Assembly (NCBI RefSeq): GCF_014904815.1
Contig: NZ_JACZFR010000025.1
Coordinates: 248,001 to 312,000 of the forward strand
Direction of reading: 5' to 3'
Source: Microbulbifer taiwanensis
GTDB taxonomy: Bacteria > Pseudomonadota > Gammaproteobacteria > Pseudomonadales > Cellvibrionaceae
DNA length: 64,000 nt
This document shows positions 11,112 through 20,528 of the stretch, in pieces. A program made the translations under genes and the position numbers. The notes beneath the pieces were generated by a model. The model had not been told where the DNA came from. It was given only the letters and a program-made list of their open reading frames with translations, and searched no databases. The stretch's first letter is position 1, and each line of letters starts with the position of its first letter.

Positions 11112-11954
11112 ATCAAACCGCTATTTACCCGCGGCCCCTCGCCTGAGTCCCGCATTCTCGTGCTGGGCCTGGTGGCGGCGGCGCTGATCGCGATCAGCCT
11201 CTACACCGACTGGCTGCAGCCGCTGCGCGAGCGTGTCGCCGGTTTTGTGGCCCCCTTCTACTGGATTACCGGTGCCCCCGAGCGCGTCGGCGACTGGGCC
11301 GGCGAACAGTTGCGCACCCGCGAGGAGCTGCTGGAAGAGAACAGCCGCCTCAAGCGCCAACTGCTGCTGCTGGAGCAGCGCAGCCAGTTGCTGGCAGCGG
11401 TCAAGGCCGAGAACACCCAGCTCAAGGAACTGATGAACTCCGCCGAAATGGTGGATGAGCGGGTATTGGTGGCACAGATTATCGGCGTATCGCCGGATCC
11501 TCTCGAACACGTTCTGCTGATCGACAAGGGCCGCGACGACGGTGTCGACCTGGGCACGCCGATCATGGATGCCAGCGGCCTGCTGGGTCAGGTGATCGAG
11601 GCCGGCGACTCCTCCAGTCGCGTATTGCTGATCACCGACGCCAGTCACGCCATCCCGGTACAGGTGCTGCGCAACAGCGTGCGCGCCGTGGCCGAGGGTA
11701 CCGGCGATCTCTACCGTCTCAAGCTGCGTCACCTGGCCAATACCAGCGATATTCGCGAGGGGGACCTGCTGCTCAGCTCCGGCCTTGGCGGCCGTTTCCC
11801 GGCGGGCTACCCGGTCGGAGAGGTGATCTCGGTGCAGCGCGACCCGGGTCGGGCCTTCGCCGAAGCCGAGGTGCAGCCCCGTGGACGCATGAACCGCAGC
11901 CGCTTTGTGCTGGCGGTCATCGCTGAAAGGGACGACGGCCTTGGAACCGAATAA
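11112..11954 (+). CDS. mreC: Rod-shape determining protein MreC, non-standard start
   Basis: The frame encodes the conserved MreC N-terminus IKPLFTRGPSPESRILVLGL, a membrane helix (LVAAALIAISLYTDW), a coiled coil (EELLEENSRLKRQLLLLEQR) and the periplasmic beta domain with SSRVLLITDASHAIPV and GLGGRFPAGYPVGEV. There is no ATG, GTG or TTG before the conserved IKPLF. The frame reads TGA-CCT-GTA-GAC-GGG-GGT-CTA-CCC-ATC-AAA, with a purine-rich GGGGG shortly before ATC (11112). The first ordinary start is GTG 11160, which would remove 16 conserved residues and put the membrane helix at the extreme N-terminus. I give the extended frame. MreC bridges MreB to periplasmic wall enzymes. mreD overlaps its end. 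Confidence 0.85.
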   Translation: MKPLFTRGPSPESRILVLGLVAAALIAISLYTDWLQPLRERVAGFVAPFYWITGAPERVGDWAGEQLRTREELLEENSRLKRQLLLLEQRSQLLAAVKAENTQLKELMNSAEMVDERVLVAQIIGVSPDPLEHVLLIDKGRDDGVDLGTPIMDASGLLGQVIEAGDSSSRVLLITDASHAIPVQVLRNSVRAVAEGTGDLYRLKLRHLANTSDIREGDLLLSSGLGGRFPAGYPVGEVISVQRDPGRAFAEAEVQPRGRMNRSRFVLAVIAERDDGLGTE

Positions 11955-12420
11955 TCGCTGGTTTATCGCGGCAACCGTCGCGGTGGCACTGTTGTTGGCG
12001 GTGATGCCACTGCCACACCAGTGGCTGTGGTTCCGCCCCGCCTTTACCGCGCTGCTGGTCATTTTCTGGATCACCCGCATGCCGCAGAGCCTGGGGGTCG
12101 GTTTCGCCTGGATGGTGGGCTTCCTGGAGGACCTGGTGACCGGCGCCACCCTCGGCACCCACGCGCTGGCACTGGCGGTGCTGGCCTATTTCAGCCTGCT
12201 GACCTACCAGCGCACCCGCGCTTTCAACCCGGCGCAGCAGCTGATGTGGGTGTTTATTCTGGTGGGTATCAACCAGGTGGTGGGCAACTGGGTGCACAGT
12301 CTGGCGGGCAAGCCGGTGCCGGGCCTGACTTTCCTGTGGCCGGCGCTGACCAGCGCATTGCTGTGGCCCTGGGTAGCGCCCTGGTTGAGTGTGGTGGCCG
12401 GGCGCTTGCAGGTGCGCTGA
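11941..12420 (+). CDS. mreD: Rod-shape determining membrane protein MreD
   Basis: 159 residues from TTG 11941 (MEPNNRWFIAATVAVALLLA), overlapping mreC by 14 bases, with GAAAGGGA upstream as ribosome site. There are five or so membrane helices. The family pattern is seen in RPAFTALLVIFWITRMPQS near residue 35, and in GFLEDLVTGATLGTHALAL and VGNWVHSL. MreD is an inner-membrane partner of MreC in the elongasome. Upstream in-frame codons to 11905 are not conserved. Confidence 0.93.
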   Translation: MEPNNRWFIAATVAVALLLAVMPLPHQWLWFRPAFTALLVIFWITRMPQSLGVGFAWMVGFLEDLVTGATLGTHALALAVLAYFSLLTYQRTRAFNPAQQLMWVFILVGINQVVGNWVHSLAGKPVPGLTFLWPALTSALLWPWVAPWLSVVAGRLQVR

Positions 12421-12481
12421 ATCGCCGGTCACTAAAAGGTTAAACACTGTAAAATGCCGATCATTTTTCGAGCGATACGGC

Positions 12482-12487
12482 TATAAT
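12482..12487 (+). promoter_or_regulatory. Candidate -10 box before maf
   Basis: A perfect TATAAT lies 32 bases upstream of the maf GTG, in the only gap (99 bp) between mreD and maf. The -35 region is poor, so the site may be fortuitous. Confidence 0.35.
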
Positions 12488-12519
12488 CAGCCGCTGATTC
12501 ACTAACAATAAGTAGTAGA

Positions 12520-13143
12520 GTGTCAAATACCTCCGCCGACAGCCGACTCCTTCTCGCCTCCGGCTCCCCGCGCCGCGCTGAGCTGCTGGCACAGATCGCC
12601 GTGCCCTTCTCACAGATCACTCCCTCCGTGCCGGAACAGCAGCAACCCGGCGAGAGCCCGCAGGACTATATCCGGCGCCTGGCCCACGACAAGGCGGAGG
12701 CCGGACTGCGTCTGGCCGGTGATGCGGACACCAATCTCTGGGCCCTGGGGGCCGACACAATTGTGTTGGCCGGTGATCGGGTGCTGGAGAAACCGCGGGA
12801 CTTTGCCGATTTCGAAACCATGATGCACGCCCTGTCGGGCTGCGAGCACTCGGTGTTCACCGCCCTGTGCCTGCGTTCCAGCGAGCGCCAGTTTGAGCGC
12901 CTGGTGGAAACCCGGGTGCGCTTCCGCCATCTGAACAACAAAATCATCGAGGCCTATTGGCGCACCGGCGAGCCCGCCGACAAGGCAGGCGGCTACGGCA
13001 TCCAGGGGCTGGGAGCGGCACTGGTGGAGACCATCAGTGGCAGCTACAGCAACGTGGTGGGGTTGCCACTGGAGGCGCTGGTACCGATGCTGGAGCACGC
13101 CGCCATTCCCTACTGGAATGAACTGTCGAAGGAGCGCCCGTGA
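12520..13143 (+). CDS. maf: Maf-like nucleotide pyrophosphatase (YhdE type)
   Basis: 207 residues starting at GTG 12520. The Maf signature [14 protein letters not shown] is at residues 9-22, with [20 protein letters not shown] at the second conserved block and [31 protein letters not shown] at the third. Maf proteins hydrolyse the diphosphate bond of dTTP/UTP and modified nucleotides. The stop overlaps the rng start by 4 bases (GTGA), so the two are translationally coupled. The order mreBCD-maf-rng is the standard one in pseudomonads. Confidence 0.95.
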   Translation: MSNTSADSRLLLASGSPRRAELLAQIAVPFSQITPSVPEQQQPGESPQDYIRRLAHDKAEAGLRLAGDADTNLWALGADTIVLAGDRVLEKPRDFADFETMMHALSGCEHSVFTALCLRSSERQFERLVETRVRFRHLNNKIIEAYWRTGEPADKAGGYGIQGLGAALVETISGSYSNVVGLPLEALVPMLEHAAIPYWNELSKERP

Positions 13144-14630
13144 GCGAGGAACTGCTGATCAATGTCGCCCCCACCGAGACCCGCGTGGCGTTGGTGGAGA
13201 ACGGCGTGCTGCAGGAAGTCTACCTGGAGCGCAGCGCCCGCCGCGGAATCGTCGGCAATATCTACAAGGGCAAGGTGGTGCGGGTACTGCCGGGCATGCA
13301 GGCGGCCTTCGTGGATATCGGCCTCGAGCGAGCCGGTTTTATCCACGCCTCGGATATAGCGCCGCTGGACGAGGAGGGTATGGAATCCCGCGATTCCACT
13401 GAAGTCGCGGATATCCGCGCCTTGGTGCGCGAGGGCCAGTCGCTGGTGGTGCAGGTGGTCAAGGATCCCATCAGCAGCAAGGGTGCGCGCCTGACCACTC
13501 ACCTGTCGGTGTCGGCGCGCTACCTGGTGTATATGCCCCAGACCCGCCATATCGGCATCTCCAACCGTATTGAGGATGAGAGTGAGCGCGAACGCTTGCG
13601 CGAGCTGGTGGACCTGGCGTCGACCAAGCTGGCGGAAGAGGGCCTGTCCGGCGACGGCGGCTTTATCCTGCGCACCGTGGCCGAGGGGGTCAGCGAGGAG
13701 GACCTTCTGCGCGACATCCCCTTCCTGTACAAGTTGTGGCGGGAGCTGGAGCAGCGTATCAAGGATCGCCCCGTACCCTCGGTCATCTACGAAGACCTGC
13801 CGCTGTTTATGCGCGCGCTGCGCGACCTGGCGCGCCCCTATACGGAAAAAATTCGCATCGATTCCCGCGAGGCCCACGGCCGCGCGGCGGAGTTTGCCGG
13901 CAAGTACGCGCCGGAGATCGCCGGGCGCCTGGAGCACTATCCGGGGGAGAGACCCCTGTTCGACCTCTACGGTGTCGAGGAGGAAATCCGCAAGGCGCTG
14001 CAGAACAAGGTGACACTCAAGTCCGGCGGCTACCTGATCATCGAGCAGACGGAGGCGATGAGCACCATCGACGTCAATACCGGTGCTTTCGTCGGCCACC
14101 GCAATCTGGAAGAGACCATCTTCAAGACCAACCTGGAGGCGGCCACCGCCATAGCACGGCAGCTGCGCCTGCGCAATCTGGGCGGCATCATCATCATCGA
14201 CTTTATCGATATGAAGGATCCGGAACACCAGCGCCAGGTGCTGCGCACCCTGGAGAAGACCCTGGAGCGGGATCACGCCAAGTCCAGCATCACCGGTGTA
14301 TCCGAGCTGGGCCTGGTGGAGATGACACGCAAGCGCACCCGCGAGTCCTTGGGCCAGATACTCTGCGAATCCTGCCCGGTGTGTGAGGGGCGCGGTAGCC
14401 TGAAGAGTGCCGAGACGGTGTGCTACGAGATTTTCCGCGAGATTATCCGCGAAGCCCGCGCCTACGACAGCGAGAAGATTATGGTGCTGGCGAGCCAGAT
14501 GGTCATCGATCTGCTGCTGGACGAGGAGTCCGCCAACGTCGCCGACCTGGAGGAGTTTATCCGCCGCCCGATACAGTTCCAGGTGGAGCCCATATACAAC
14601 CAGGAGCAGTACGACATTGTTCTGGTCTGA
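13140..14630 (+). CDS. rng: Ribonuclease G
   Basis: 496 residues, RNase E/G family without the long RNase E tail. The S1-like domain spans about 37-120 ([26 protein letters not shown]). Catalytic carboxylates lie in [10 protein letters not shown] and IIIIDFIDM. The Zn-link region shows [11 protein letters not shown] with paired Cys. RNase G processes the 5' end of 16S rRNA and decays some mRNAs. GTG start overlaps maf. In many genomes rng is followed directly by yhdP, as here (78 bp). Confidence 0.96.
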   Translation: MSEELLINVAPTETRVALVENGVLQEVYLERSARRGIVGNIYKGKVVRVLPGMQAAFVDIGLERAGFIHASDIAPLDEEGMESRDSTEVADIRALVREGQSLVVQVVKDPISSKGARLTTHLSVSARYLVYMPQTRHIGISNRIEDESERERLRELVDLASTKLAEEGLSGDGGFILRTVAEGVSEEDLLRDIPFLYKLWRELEQRIKDRPVPSVIYEDLPLFMRALRDLARPYTEKIRIDSREAHGRAAEFAGKYAPEIAGRLEHYPGERPLFDLYGVEEEIRKALQNKVTLKSGGYLIIEQTEAMSTIDVNTGAFVGHRNLEETIFKTNLEAATAIARQLRLRNLGGIIIIDFIDMKDPEHQRQVLRTLEKTLERDHAKSSITGVSELGLVEMTRKRTRESLGQILCESCPVCEGRGSLKSAETVCYEIFREIIREARAYDSEKIMVLASQMVIDLLLDEESANVADLEEFIRRPIQFQVEPIYNQEQYDIVLV

Positions 14631-14708
14631 TCCGCGCCTTTCCGCTCAGCGAATCCTCCGCGCCCCGATGGCGCGGAGCGCATCGCCGTGCGCGCGAGGG
14701 GGCGAATC

Positions 14709-17700
14709 GTGATCATCCTGCTGCGCTGGCTGGCGCGCAAGTTCTGGCTGCTGAGCGTCAGCCTGGTGATAGCACTGGCGATACTGGTGCAGACCGGGCG
14801 CATTCTGTCGCCGCAGGTGGAGGAGTATCGGCCGCAGATCAGCGCCTGGCTGTCCGACAGTCTCGGCGTGCCGGTGCAGTTGGAGCGGATGTCCCTGCGC
14901 TGGCAGGCACTGGAAGTGGCCCTGCAGCTGGACGGCCTGCGATTGGGGGAAAAGGGCGAGGTGCAGATGGGCTACGGCCTCTTCCACCTGGACCTGTTGG
15001 CCAGTCTGTGGAACCGCGAGCTGGTGTGGAAGAACCTGCAGGTACACGACTTCAATGCGGGGCTCAGCCGTGGCGACGATGGCCGCTGGCATATCGACGG
15101 CTTTCCAGCGGCACCGGCGGAGCCGGGTGAGGATGCCGGGGAAGCGGCCATGCGCCTCGGTGACCCGGCGCGCATCTTCCAACTGGGGCCGAAGGTGGAG
15201 GTGCGCAACGCCAGCATCACCCTGCGCCTGGCGGACGGCCAGCTGGCACAGATGCAACTGCCGCAGATACAGCTGGAAAACAGCGGTTACTTCCACCGCC
15301 TCAGCGCCAGGGCCCATGTATCAAGGGGAGGCACCGGCGAAGGCGATGCCCAGCTGGATGGGGAAACCCTGCGCCTGGTTCTCGAGGGCCGCGGCAAGCC
15401 GCGCGACAGGGCCAGTTTTTCCCTCAGCGGCTATGTACAGCTGAATGAACTTTTGCTGGACGAAGATATTGTCACGTTGCTGCACCAGCTGACGCCGCTG
15501 CCGCAAGAGTACCACTGGAATGGGCGCAAGCTGGCGCGGGGCAAACTCTGGCTGCAGAGTGATGCCCAAAGCGGCTATCGCCTGCTGGGTCGTCTCAGCC
15601 TCGAGCAGCTGGCCTCAGAAGATTCCGCACCGCTGGATAGCGCCGTTGCCAATCCCGAAGGCGGAGCTCAATTGCCGGTACTGGCGCCGCTGCAATCCCT
15701 GTCCGGCGATATTTCCGGGCGCTGGCTGCCCGGTCAGGAGTGGCGCCTGGCGCTGCAGGATATCCAACTGGGCTGGCGCGATCTGCAGATGCCGCCGCTG
15801 AACCTGCAGGCGAGCAGCAGTGGGCAGGAGGGACTGCGGCTGGCCGCAGATGTGGTCGACCTGCGCGGCTGGAGCCTTATCCTCAAACAGCTGCAGTTGC
15901 TGCGGGGGCCGGCGGACGAGTGGCTGCACGCCCTCGAGCCCAGCGGCCAGCTGCAGAATATCCAGCTCTCCCGCGCCGTAGACGGGCAGATAGCGCTGAG
16001 CGCCAACCTGCGCGACGTCAGTGCCGAGGCCCACCGGGGTGCGCCGGCGGTGCAAGGGTTGAACGGCTACCTGCACCTTCAGGGCACAGACGGCCGTGTG
16101 GAGCTGGACGGCGGCGCCTTCAGTGTCCACTTTCCGAACCTGTACGGCCAGGCTTTCCAGTTCGAGCAGGCCAGCGGCACCGTCACCTGGGCGGTGGATC
16201 GGGAGGCCAATTCGGTGCAGGTACTGTCCGGCCCGTTGCAGCTGGACGGCGCCCTGGGTGATATCAGTGGCCAGTTCCTGCTTGAATTACCCTACTTTGC
16301 CCACACCCGCGCGGCGGAATTCACCCTGGCACTGGGACTGCGCGACGCGCCTGTCTCGGCCCAGGAGCAGCTGGTGCCCATCACCGTCAGCGACGACCTG
16401 CGCAGCTGGCTGAATGCTGGATTGGGCGGGAAAAATCCCGGTCGCGTCGCCAGCGCCGGATTTGTCTACCGCGGTAGCAGTTACCGGGACGGCGAGGACG
16501 CGCAGCTGCTGGCGCTGGGGGATCACCCGCAGCGGCAGACGGTGCAACTGGCCGCGGATCTGCTGGATGCCGACCTGGATTATGCCCCCGGCTGGCCGGC
16601 CGCCCGCGACGTGGCCGCCCGGTTGCTGGTCGATGACGGCAATGTGCTGGTCAATGCCAGTGCGGCGAAACTCTGGAATATCGACGCGCGGAATATCGAG
16701 GTGGGCGTGAGCCCGAATCCGGCCGGGCGCGGCTCCCTGCTCGGGGTGCGCGCGCAGTTGTCCGGCCCGGCGGCGGATGGCCTCAAGCTGCTGCAGCGGT
16801 CGCCACTGCGTCGGCAGCTGGGCAGTGCCTTTGACGACTGGCGACTGAGCGGCCAGATGCGCGGCGACCTGACCCTGTCCCAGCCCCTGGGCGGTGCCGA
16901 TCTGCCCGCGCGCCAGACGGTGCAGCTGGATCTGCAGGGCGGCGCATTGCAGCTGCAGGACCTGCGCCTGCAGATCGACGGACTTAACGGCAAGGTGGAC
17001 TACGACAGCGAGCGGGGTCTCGCCGGAACCCGCCTCGAGGGCAGCCTCTGGGGTCAGCCCCTGCAGGCGCAGATCCGACACCTCGGTGAAGGGAAAGAGC
17101 GGGATACCCAGGTGGTTGTGGACGGCAGCGCCAGAACTGAATCGGTGCATAGTTGGAGCGGTCGCCCCGAGCTGCAGTGGCTGGATGGTATCTTCGATTA
17201 CCGGGCCCTGGTCACCATCCCCGCGAAAGCCAAGGAAAAACCCTATTCGGCGATTTTCGAGCTGACATCGGAGTTGGCCGGCGTCGCGGTAAATCTGCCG
17301 GCACCGCTGGGCAAGCTGGCCGAGGACAAGGCTGATCTCGTGCTGCGGGTGCCCATCGGTGAGCAGGGCAGTCTCTTCCACCTGAATTACGGCGAGCACC
17401 TGCAGGGCCAGTTCTGGAAGGTGCAGGGGGAGCTGGAGCGCGCCGTGCTGGCGCTGAATGCCGAGGCCAGGCTGCCCTCCGAGCGCGGCCTGGCGATCAC
17501 CGGTGACCTGTCGCAGATAGACCTGTCGCGCTGGCTGGAGCTGCTGGAGGTGTACGACACAGAGCAGCCGGGTGACGACAATACCGGTAAAAGCCAGAGT
17601 CCGCTGCCCGTCGCACTGGACCTGAGTACTGACCGCCTGCTGCTGGGCGCGACGGAAATCGAGCATATCCATGTGCGCGGCCGCGGCCTGGGGGCCGACT

Positions 17701-18860
17701 GGCGACTGCAATTCGACAGCGAGACGGCCGCGGGTGTATTGAGTGGCGTGATGAATGGCGAAACGCCACTGCAGCTGGACCTGAGCCACCTGCGGCTGCC
17801 GGCGCCGGCACAGCCCGAAAATGGTACGGAAGCCGAAGAGGCGCGGGAAGTGCCGGATCCCTGGGCCGGATACGACTTCACCAAGCTGCCCCGGGTGGAC
17901 TTCAGCACTGAGCAGCTGCGCATTGGCGACGAGGATCTGGGCCGCTGGTCATTCCAGTTGCGGCCATCCAGGGACCGGCTGGTGTTGAGCGATATCCACG
18001 GCGCTGCGCGCGGCGTGCGACTCGAGGGGCGCGGCGAGGGTGAACAGAAGCTGGGTGCGCAGCTGATGTGGCTGCGCGATGCCGACGGGAGCGAGTCGTC
18101 ACAGTTTATCGGCCGCCTGGTGGCGGGCGATCTGGCGGATGTGCAGCGGGCCTGGGGCCAGGAGCCGTTGATCGAGAGCAGGTCCGCCATCTTCGCAACG
18201 GCACTGCGCTGGGACGGATCGCCGGCGCGGGTCGCCGGTAATCTCTTGTCCGGCGAACTGACGATCGATATCCGCGACGGCCGCTTCCTGCGCGCCACCG
18301 ACAGCGCCGGTCCGGCGCTGCTGCGCCTCCTGTCCCTGTTCAACTTCGATACCTGGGCGCGGCGCCTGCGGCTGGACTTCTCCGATCTCTACCAGAGCGG
18401 CATGGCCTTCGATCGTGTGCGCGGTGAAGTGGTGTTCGAGGGAGATGGGCAACTGCTGATTGCGGTGCCCATTCAGGTGGAGGGGCCGACCAGCGAACTG
18501 CAGATGGCCGGGCGGGTCAACCTGGAGCGCGAGGACCTGAACCTGACCCTGGTGGCGACACTGCCGGTGGGTAACAACCTGGCCCTGGTGGCGGCGCTGG
18601 CGGGTGGCCTGCCGGCGGCGGCGGGGGTCTACCTGATCAGCAAGGCGTTCAAGAAGCAGGTCAACAAGATGGCCAGCGTCAGCTACCGCATCAGCGGTGA
18701 CTGGGATGAGCCTGACGTTCGCTTTGACAAGCTATTTGACGGCGACGGTGCCCAACGCCAGGGTGCGGCTGTGGAATACGAGGAGCGACGTCGCCAGGAG
18801 GTCGGGGGGGAGGAAGCGCCCGCGCCGGCAACCCCGTCACCACTGGCTCCGGCTATTTGA
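14709..18860 (+). CDS. yhdP: Large AsmA/TamB-like envelope protein YhdP
   Basis: 1383 residues from GTG 14709, which is preceded by AGGGGG at a 6-base spacing; the GTG at 14688 lacks this. One N-terminal membrane helix (WLLSVSLVIALAILVQTGRIL) is followed by a very long periplasmic beta-rich region. The C-terminus carries the DUF3971/AsmA-like signature LSLFNFDTWARRLRLDFSDLY and TLPVGNNLALVAALAGGLPA. YhdP is one of the bridge-like proteins thought to carry phospholipids between inner and outer membrane. E. coli YhdP is about 1266 residues, so this one is somewhat longer. The gene overlaps nothing and ends just before msrB. Confidence 0.93.
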   Translation: MIILLRWLARKFWLLSVSLVIALAILVQTGRILSPQVEEYRPQISAWLSDSLGVPVQLERMSLRWQALEVALQLDGLRLGEKGEVQMGYGLFHLDLLASLWNRELVWKNLQVHDFNAGLSRGDDGRWHIDGFPAAPAEPGEDAGEAAMRLGDPARIFQLGPKVEVRNASITLRLADGQLAQMQLPQIQLENSGYFHRLSARAHVSRGGTGEGDAQLDGETLRLVLEGRGKPRDRASFSLSGYVQLNELLLDEDIVTLLHQLTPLPQEYHWNGRKLARGKLWLQSDAQSGYRLLGRLSLEQLASEDSAPLDSAVANPEGGAQLPVLAPLQSLSGDISGRWLPGQEWRLALQDIQLGWRDLQMPPLNLQASSSGQEGLRLAADVVDLRGWSLILKQLQLLRGPADEWLHALEPSGQLQNIQLSRAVDGQIALSANLRDVSAEAHRGAPAVQGLNGYLHLQGTDGRVELDGGAFSVHFPNLYGQAFQFEQASGTVTWAVDREANSVQVLSGPLQLDGALGDISGQFLLELPYFAHTRAAEFTLALGLRDAPVSAQEQLVPITVSDDLRSWLNAGLGGKNPGRVASAGFVYRGSSYRDGEDAQLLALGDHPQRQTVQLAADLLDADLDYAPGWPAARDVAARLLVDDGNVLVNASAAKLWNIDARNIEVGVSPNPAGRGSLLGVRAQLSGPAADGLKLLQRSPLRRQLGSAFDDWRLSGQMRGDLTLSQPLGGADLPARQTVQLDLQGGALQLQDLRLQIDGLNGKVDYDSERGLAGTRLEGSLWGQPLQAQIRHLGEGKERDTQVVVDGSARTESVHSWSGRPELQWLDGIFDYRALVTIPAKAKEKPYSAIFELTSELAGVAVNLPAPLGKLAEDKADLVLRVPIGEQGSLFHLNYGEHLQGQFWKVQGELERAVLALNAEARLPSERGLAITGDLSQIDLSRWLELLEVYDTEQPGDDNTGKSQSPLPVALDLSTDRLLLGATEIEHIHVRGRGLGADWRLQFDSETAAGVLSGVMNGETPLQLDLSHLRLPAPAQPENGTEAEEAREVPDPWAGYDFTKLPRVDFSTEQLRIGDEDLGRWSFQLRPSRDRLVLSDIHGAARGVRLEGRGEGEQKLGAQLMWLRDADGSESSQFIGRLVAGDLADVQRAWGQEPLIESRSAIFATALRWDGSPARVAGNLLSGELTIDIRDGRFLRATDSAGPALLRLLSLFNFDTWARRLRLDFSDLYQSGMAFDRVRGEVVFEGDGQLLIAVPIQVEGPTSELQMAGRVNLEREDLNLTLVATLPVGNNLALVAALAGGLPAAAGVYLISKAFKKQVNKMASVSYRISGDWDEPDVRFDKLFDGDGAQRQGAAVEYEERRRQEVGGEEAPAPATPSPLAPAI

Positions 18861-18928
18861 ACCGCGGCGCCCACCGGGACTCTAATATCAGAGTGACAGG
18901 AAAATACACCGGTGGGAGGCGGTTCGAA

Positions 18929-19465
18929 GTGAAAAAATCCCTGTGTCTGGTTTCCCTGCTGCTGGCGGTATTTGCGTTGCCCGCCTGTACCGAGGCGGAG
19001 GATCCGGGCCGCGACCAGTCCATGACAGTCGCGGAGGCGAAGGCCCATATTGCCGCCGGTACTGACTTGTCGGCCATCCCGAAATCCGTGTGGAAGCAGT
19101 TGCTGCCTGAGGACCAGTACCGTGTCCTGTGGGAGGCGGACACCGAGCGCGCCTTCAGCGGCAAGTGGCTGCACAACGAGGCCGAGGGCGTCTATGTGAC
19201 TGCCGGTTGTCGCCTTCCAGTGTTCAGTTCCGAGCACAAGTTCGAGTCCGGCACCGGCTGGCCCAGCTTCTGGGAAGTCGCCTACCCGGAAAACGTGGTG
19301 CTGAAAGAGGACTACAGCTGGGGTATGAAGCGCACCGAGGTACTGTCCGCCTGCGGCGAGCATCTCGGCCATGTGTTCAAAGATGGCCCCGAGCCCACAG
19401 GCCTGCGCTACTGTCTCAATTCCCTCGCCCTGGATTTTGTACCGGGTATTGCAAAAACCGAATAA
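18929..19465 (+). CDS. msrB: Lipoprotein-type peptide methionine-(R)-sulfoxide reductase MsrB
   Basis: 178 residues from GTG 18929, which has GGGAGG upstream and opens a lipoprotein signal KKSLCLVSLLLAVFALPAC (lipobox LPAC). The MsrB fold is clear: GVYVTAGCRLPVFSS, KFESGTGWPSFWE, CGEHLGHVFKDGP and the catalytic-Cys motif TGLRYCLNS. MsrB reduces methionine-R-sulfoxide in proteins; the lipid anchor places it in the envelope. The two CxxC zinc pairs of many MsrBs are broken here (TAGC and SAC in place of CxxC), so this is a zinc-free form. A longer reading from 18857 overlaps yhdP and is unlikely. Confidence 0.88.
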   Translation: MKKSLCLVSLLLAVFALPACTEAEDPGRDQSMTVAEAKAHIAAGTDLSAIPKSVWKQLLPEDQYRVLWEADTERAFSGKWLHNEAEGVYVTAGCRLPVFSSEHKFESGTGWPSFWEVAYPENVVLKEDYSWGMKRTEVLSACGEHLGHVFKDGPEPTGLRYCLNSLALDFVPGIAKTE

Positions 19466-19542
19466 TTATTCGATATTATCACCTGCGGCCGTCCGCGGCC
19501 GCAGTGAAGAGGTAAAACAATAATCAATAGAGGTTGGAGCTG

Positions 19543-20379
19543 ATGTCCGAGGTGGCCACGGTGCGTTTACCGAATAACCGCTACACGCTTTTCCGGGTGT
19601 TCAAATACACCGTCTACCTGCTACTCGCCTATAACGTCTACGCCTTCTTCCTGGAAAACCACGCCGCCGCCGGCGCCGTCTTCGCCGATGGCCTGCAGCT
19701 GGGCAAGGTGATCGAGGCCTACAACGACTCCATCGATACCCTGGCCTGGGTGCTGTTGCTACTGGTCTTTGAACTGGAGACCTATGTACTGGCGGACGAA
19801 AAAATCCGTGGTTGGGTCAAGTGGTCATTGAATGCGGTTTCGTCCTGCTGTTATCTCTTCATCGTCTACTCCTTCTACGGCTATGTAGCGGAATTGGCCT
19901 ATCTGACCGATCTGTTGCCAGTGGCAGCGTCGGCCTGTGAACTGGCCCAGCAGGGCGGTTGGCAGTTGGTGCTGGAGCAGGACGAGTATGTGCAATTGGG
20001 TGCGGCCAACTGCGGAGCGCTGGCGGATGGGCAGCTGCTGCGTCTGCCGGATGTGCAGATTGTAGGCAGTGCGGCGACCTGGAGTGGGATCGAGTGGCTG
20101 GCCTGGACCGATGTGGTCAACGCCGGCGCCTGGCTGCTGGTGGTCGGTATTCTCGGGTTCGAGGTGTGGCTGCAACTGCGCCACGAGCTCTCCGGCCGGA
20201 TAATGCGTTACTCGCAGTGGATCAAGGGAATCCTGTATTCAACCCTGTTCCTGTGCGCCATTTACTGGGGTTATTCCGGCAGCCTGCTGGAATTCTGGGA
20301 CGCCTTCCTGTGGCTGGTGGCCTTCTTCTTTATCGAGATGAACCTGTTCCAGTGGCAGGCTGAAACTAATGCGGAATGA
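19543..20379 (+). CDS. Multi-pass membrane protein of unknown function
   Basis: 278 residues from ATG 19543, with AGGTTGGAG just upstream. Six or so hydrophobic stretches are seen: YTVYLLLAYNVYAFFL, LAWVLLLLVFELETYVLA, CYLFIVYSFYGYVAELAYL, AGAWLLVVGILGFEVWLQL, GILYSTLFLCAIYWGYSG and FLWLVAFFFIEMNLFQW. A polar domain of about 60 residues (near 140-200) holds two cysteines (SACELAQQ, AANCGALA). I do not recognise a family. In Pseudomonas, tldD and nit genes occupy this part of the map. The last four residues TNAE and the stop come from a repeat copy (20368-20385), suggesting that the 3' end was remodelled. Confidence 0.7.
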   Translation: MSEVATVRLPNNRYTLFRVFKYTVYLLLAYNVYAFFLENHAAAGAVFADGLQLGKVIEAYNDSIDTLAWVLLLLVFELETYVLADEKIRGWVKWSLNAVSSCCYLFIVYSFYGYVAELAYLTDLLPVAASACELAQQGGWQLVLEQDEYVQLGAANCGALADGQLLRLPDVQIVGSAATWSGIEWLAWTDVVNAGAWLLVVGILGFEVWLQLRHELSGRIMRYSQWIKGILYSTLFLCAIYWGYSGSLLEFWDAFLWLVAFFFIEMNLFQWQAETNAE

Positions 20380-20528
20380 TGAATGTGGAATGCGCGATTT
20401 GATGTCGTGCTGGCTGGCAGTGCGTATGGGCCGCGCCTAAGCTCTTGGGATAGGCGGTTTGACGATTAAGCGTTGCAGGCCGTACATCCTGTTGCGCATT
20501 CCGCATTCCGCATTCATCATTCCGCATT
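20368..20528. repeat. Family B inverted pair (AATGCGGAATGATGAATG) between convergent genes
   Basis: The 18-base unit at 20368-20385 recurs as an exact reverse complement at 20511-20528. The unit supplies the final NAE-stop codons of the upstream gene on the plus strand and of yjgA on the minus strand. The 125 bases between hold GC-rich material without a gene. The structure could fold in either transcript and may act as a bidirectional terminator, though it has no T run. Confidence 0.85.

Noticed and set aside
19482-19504. GC-rich hairpin CTGCGGCCG/CGGCCGCAG after msrB as terminator
   Set aside because: No T run follows; it may be only a structural stem, so it is not listed as a terminator.
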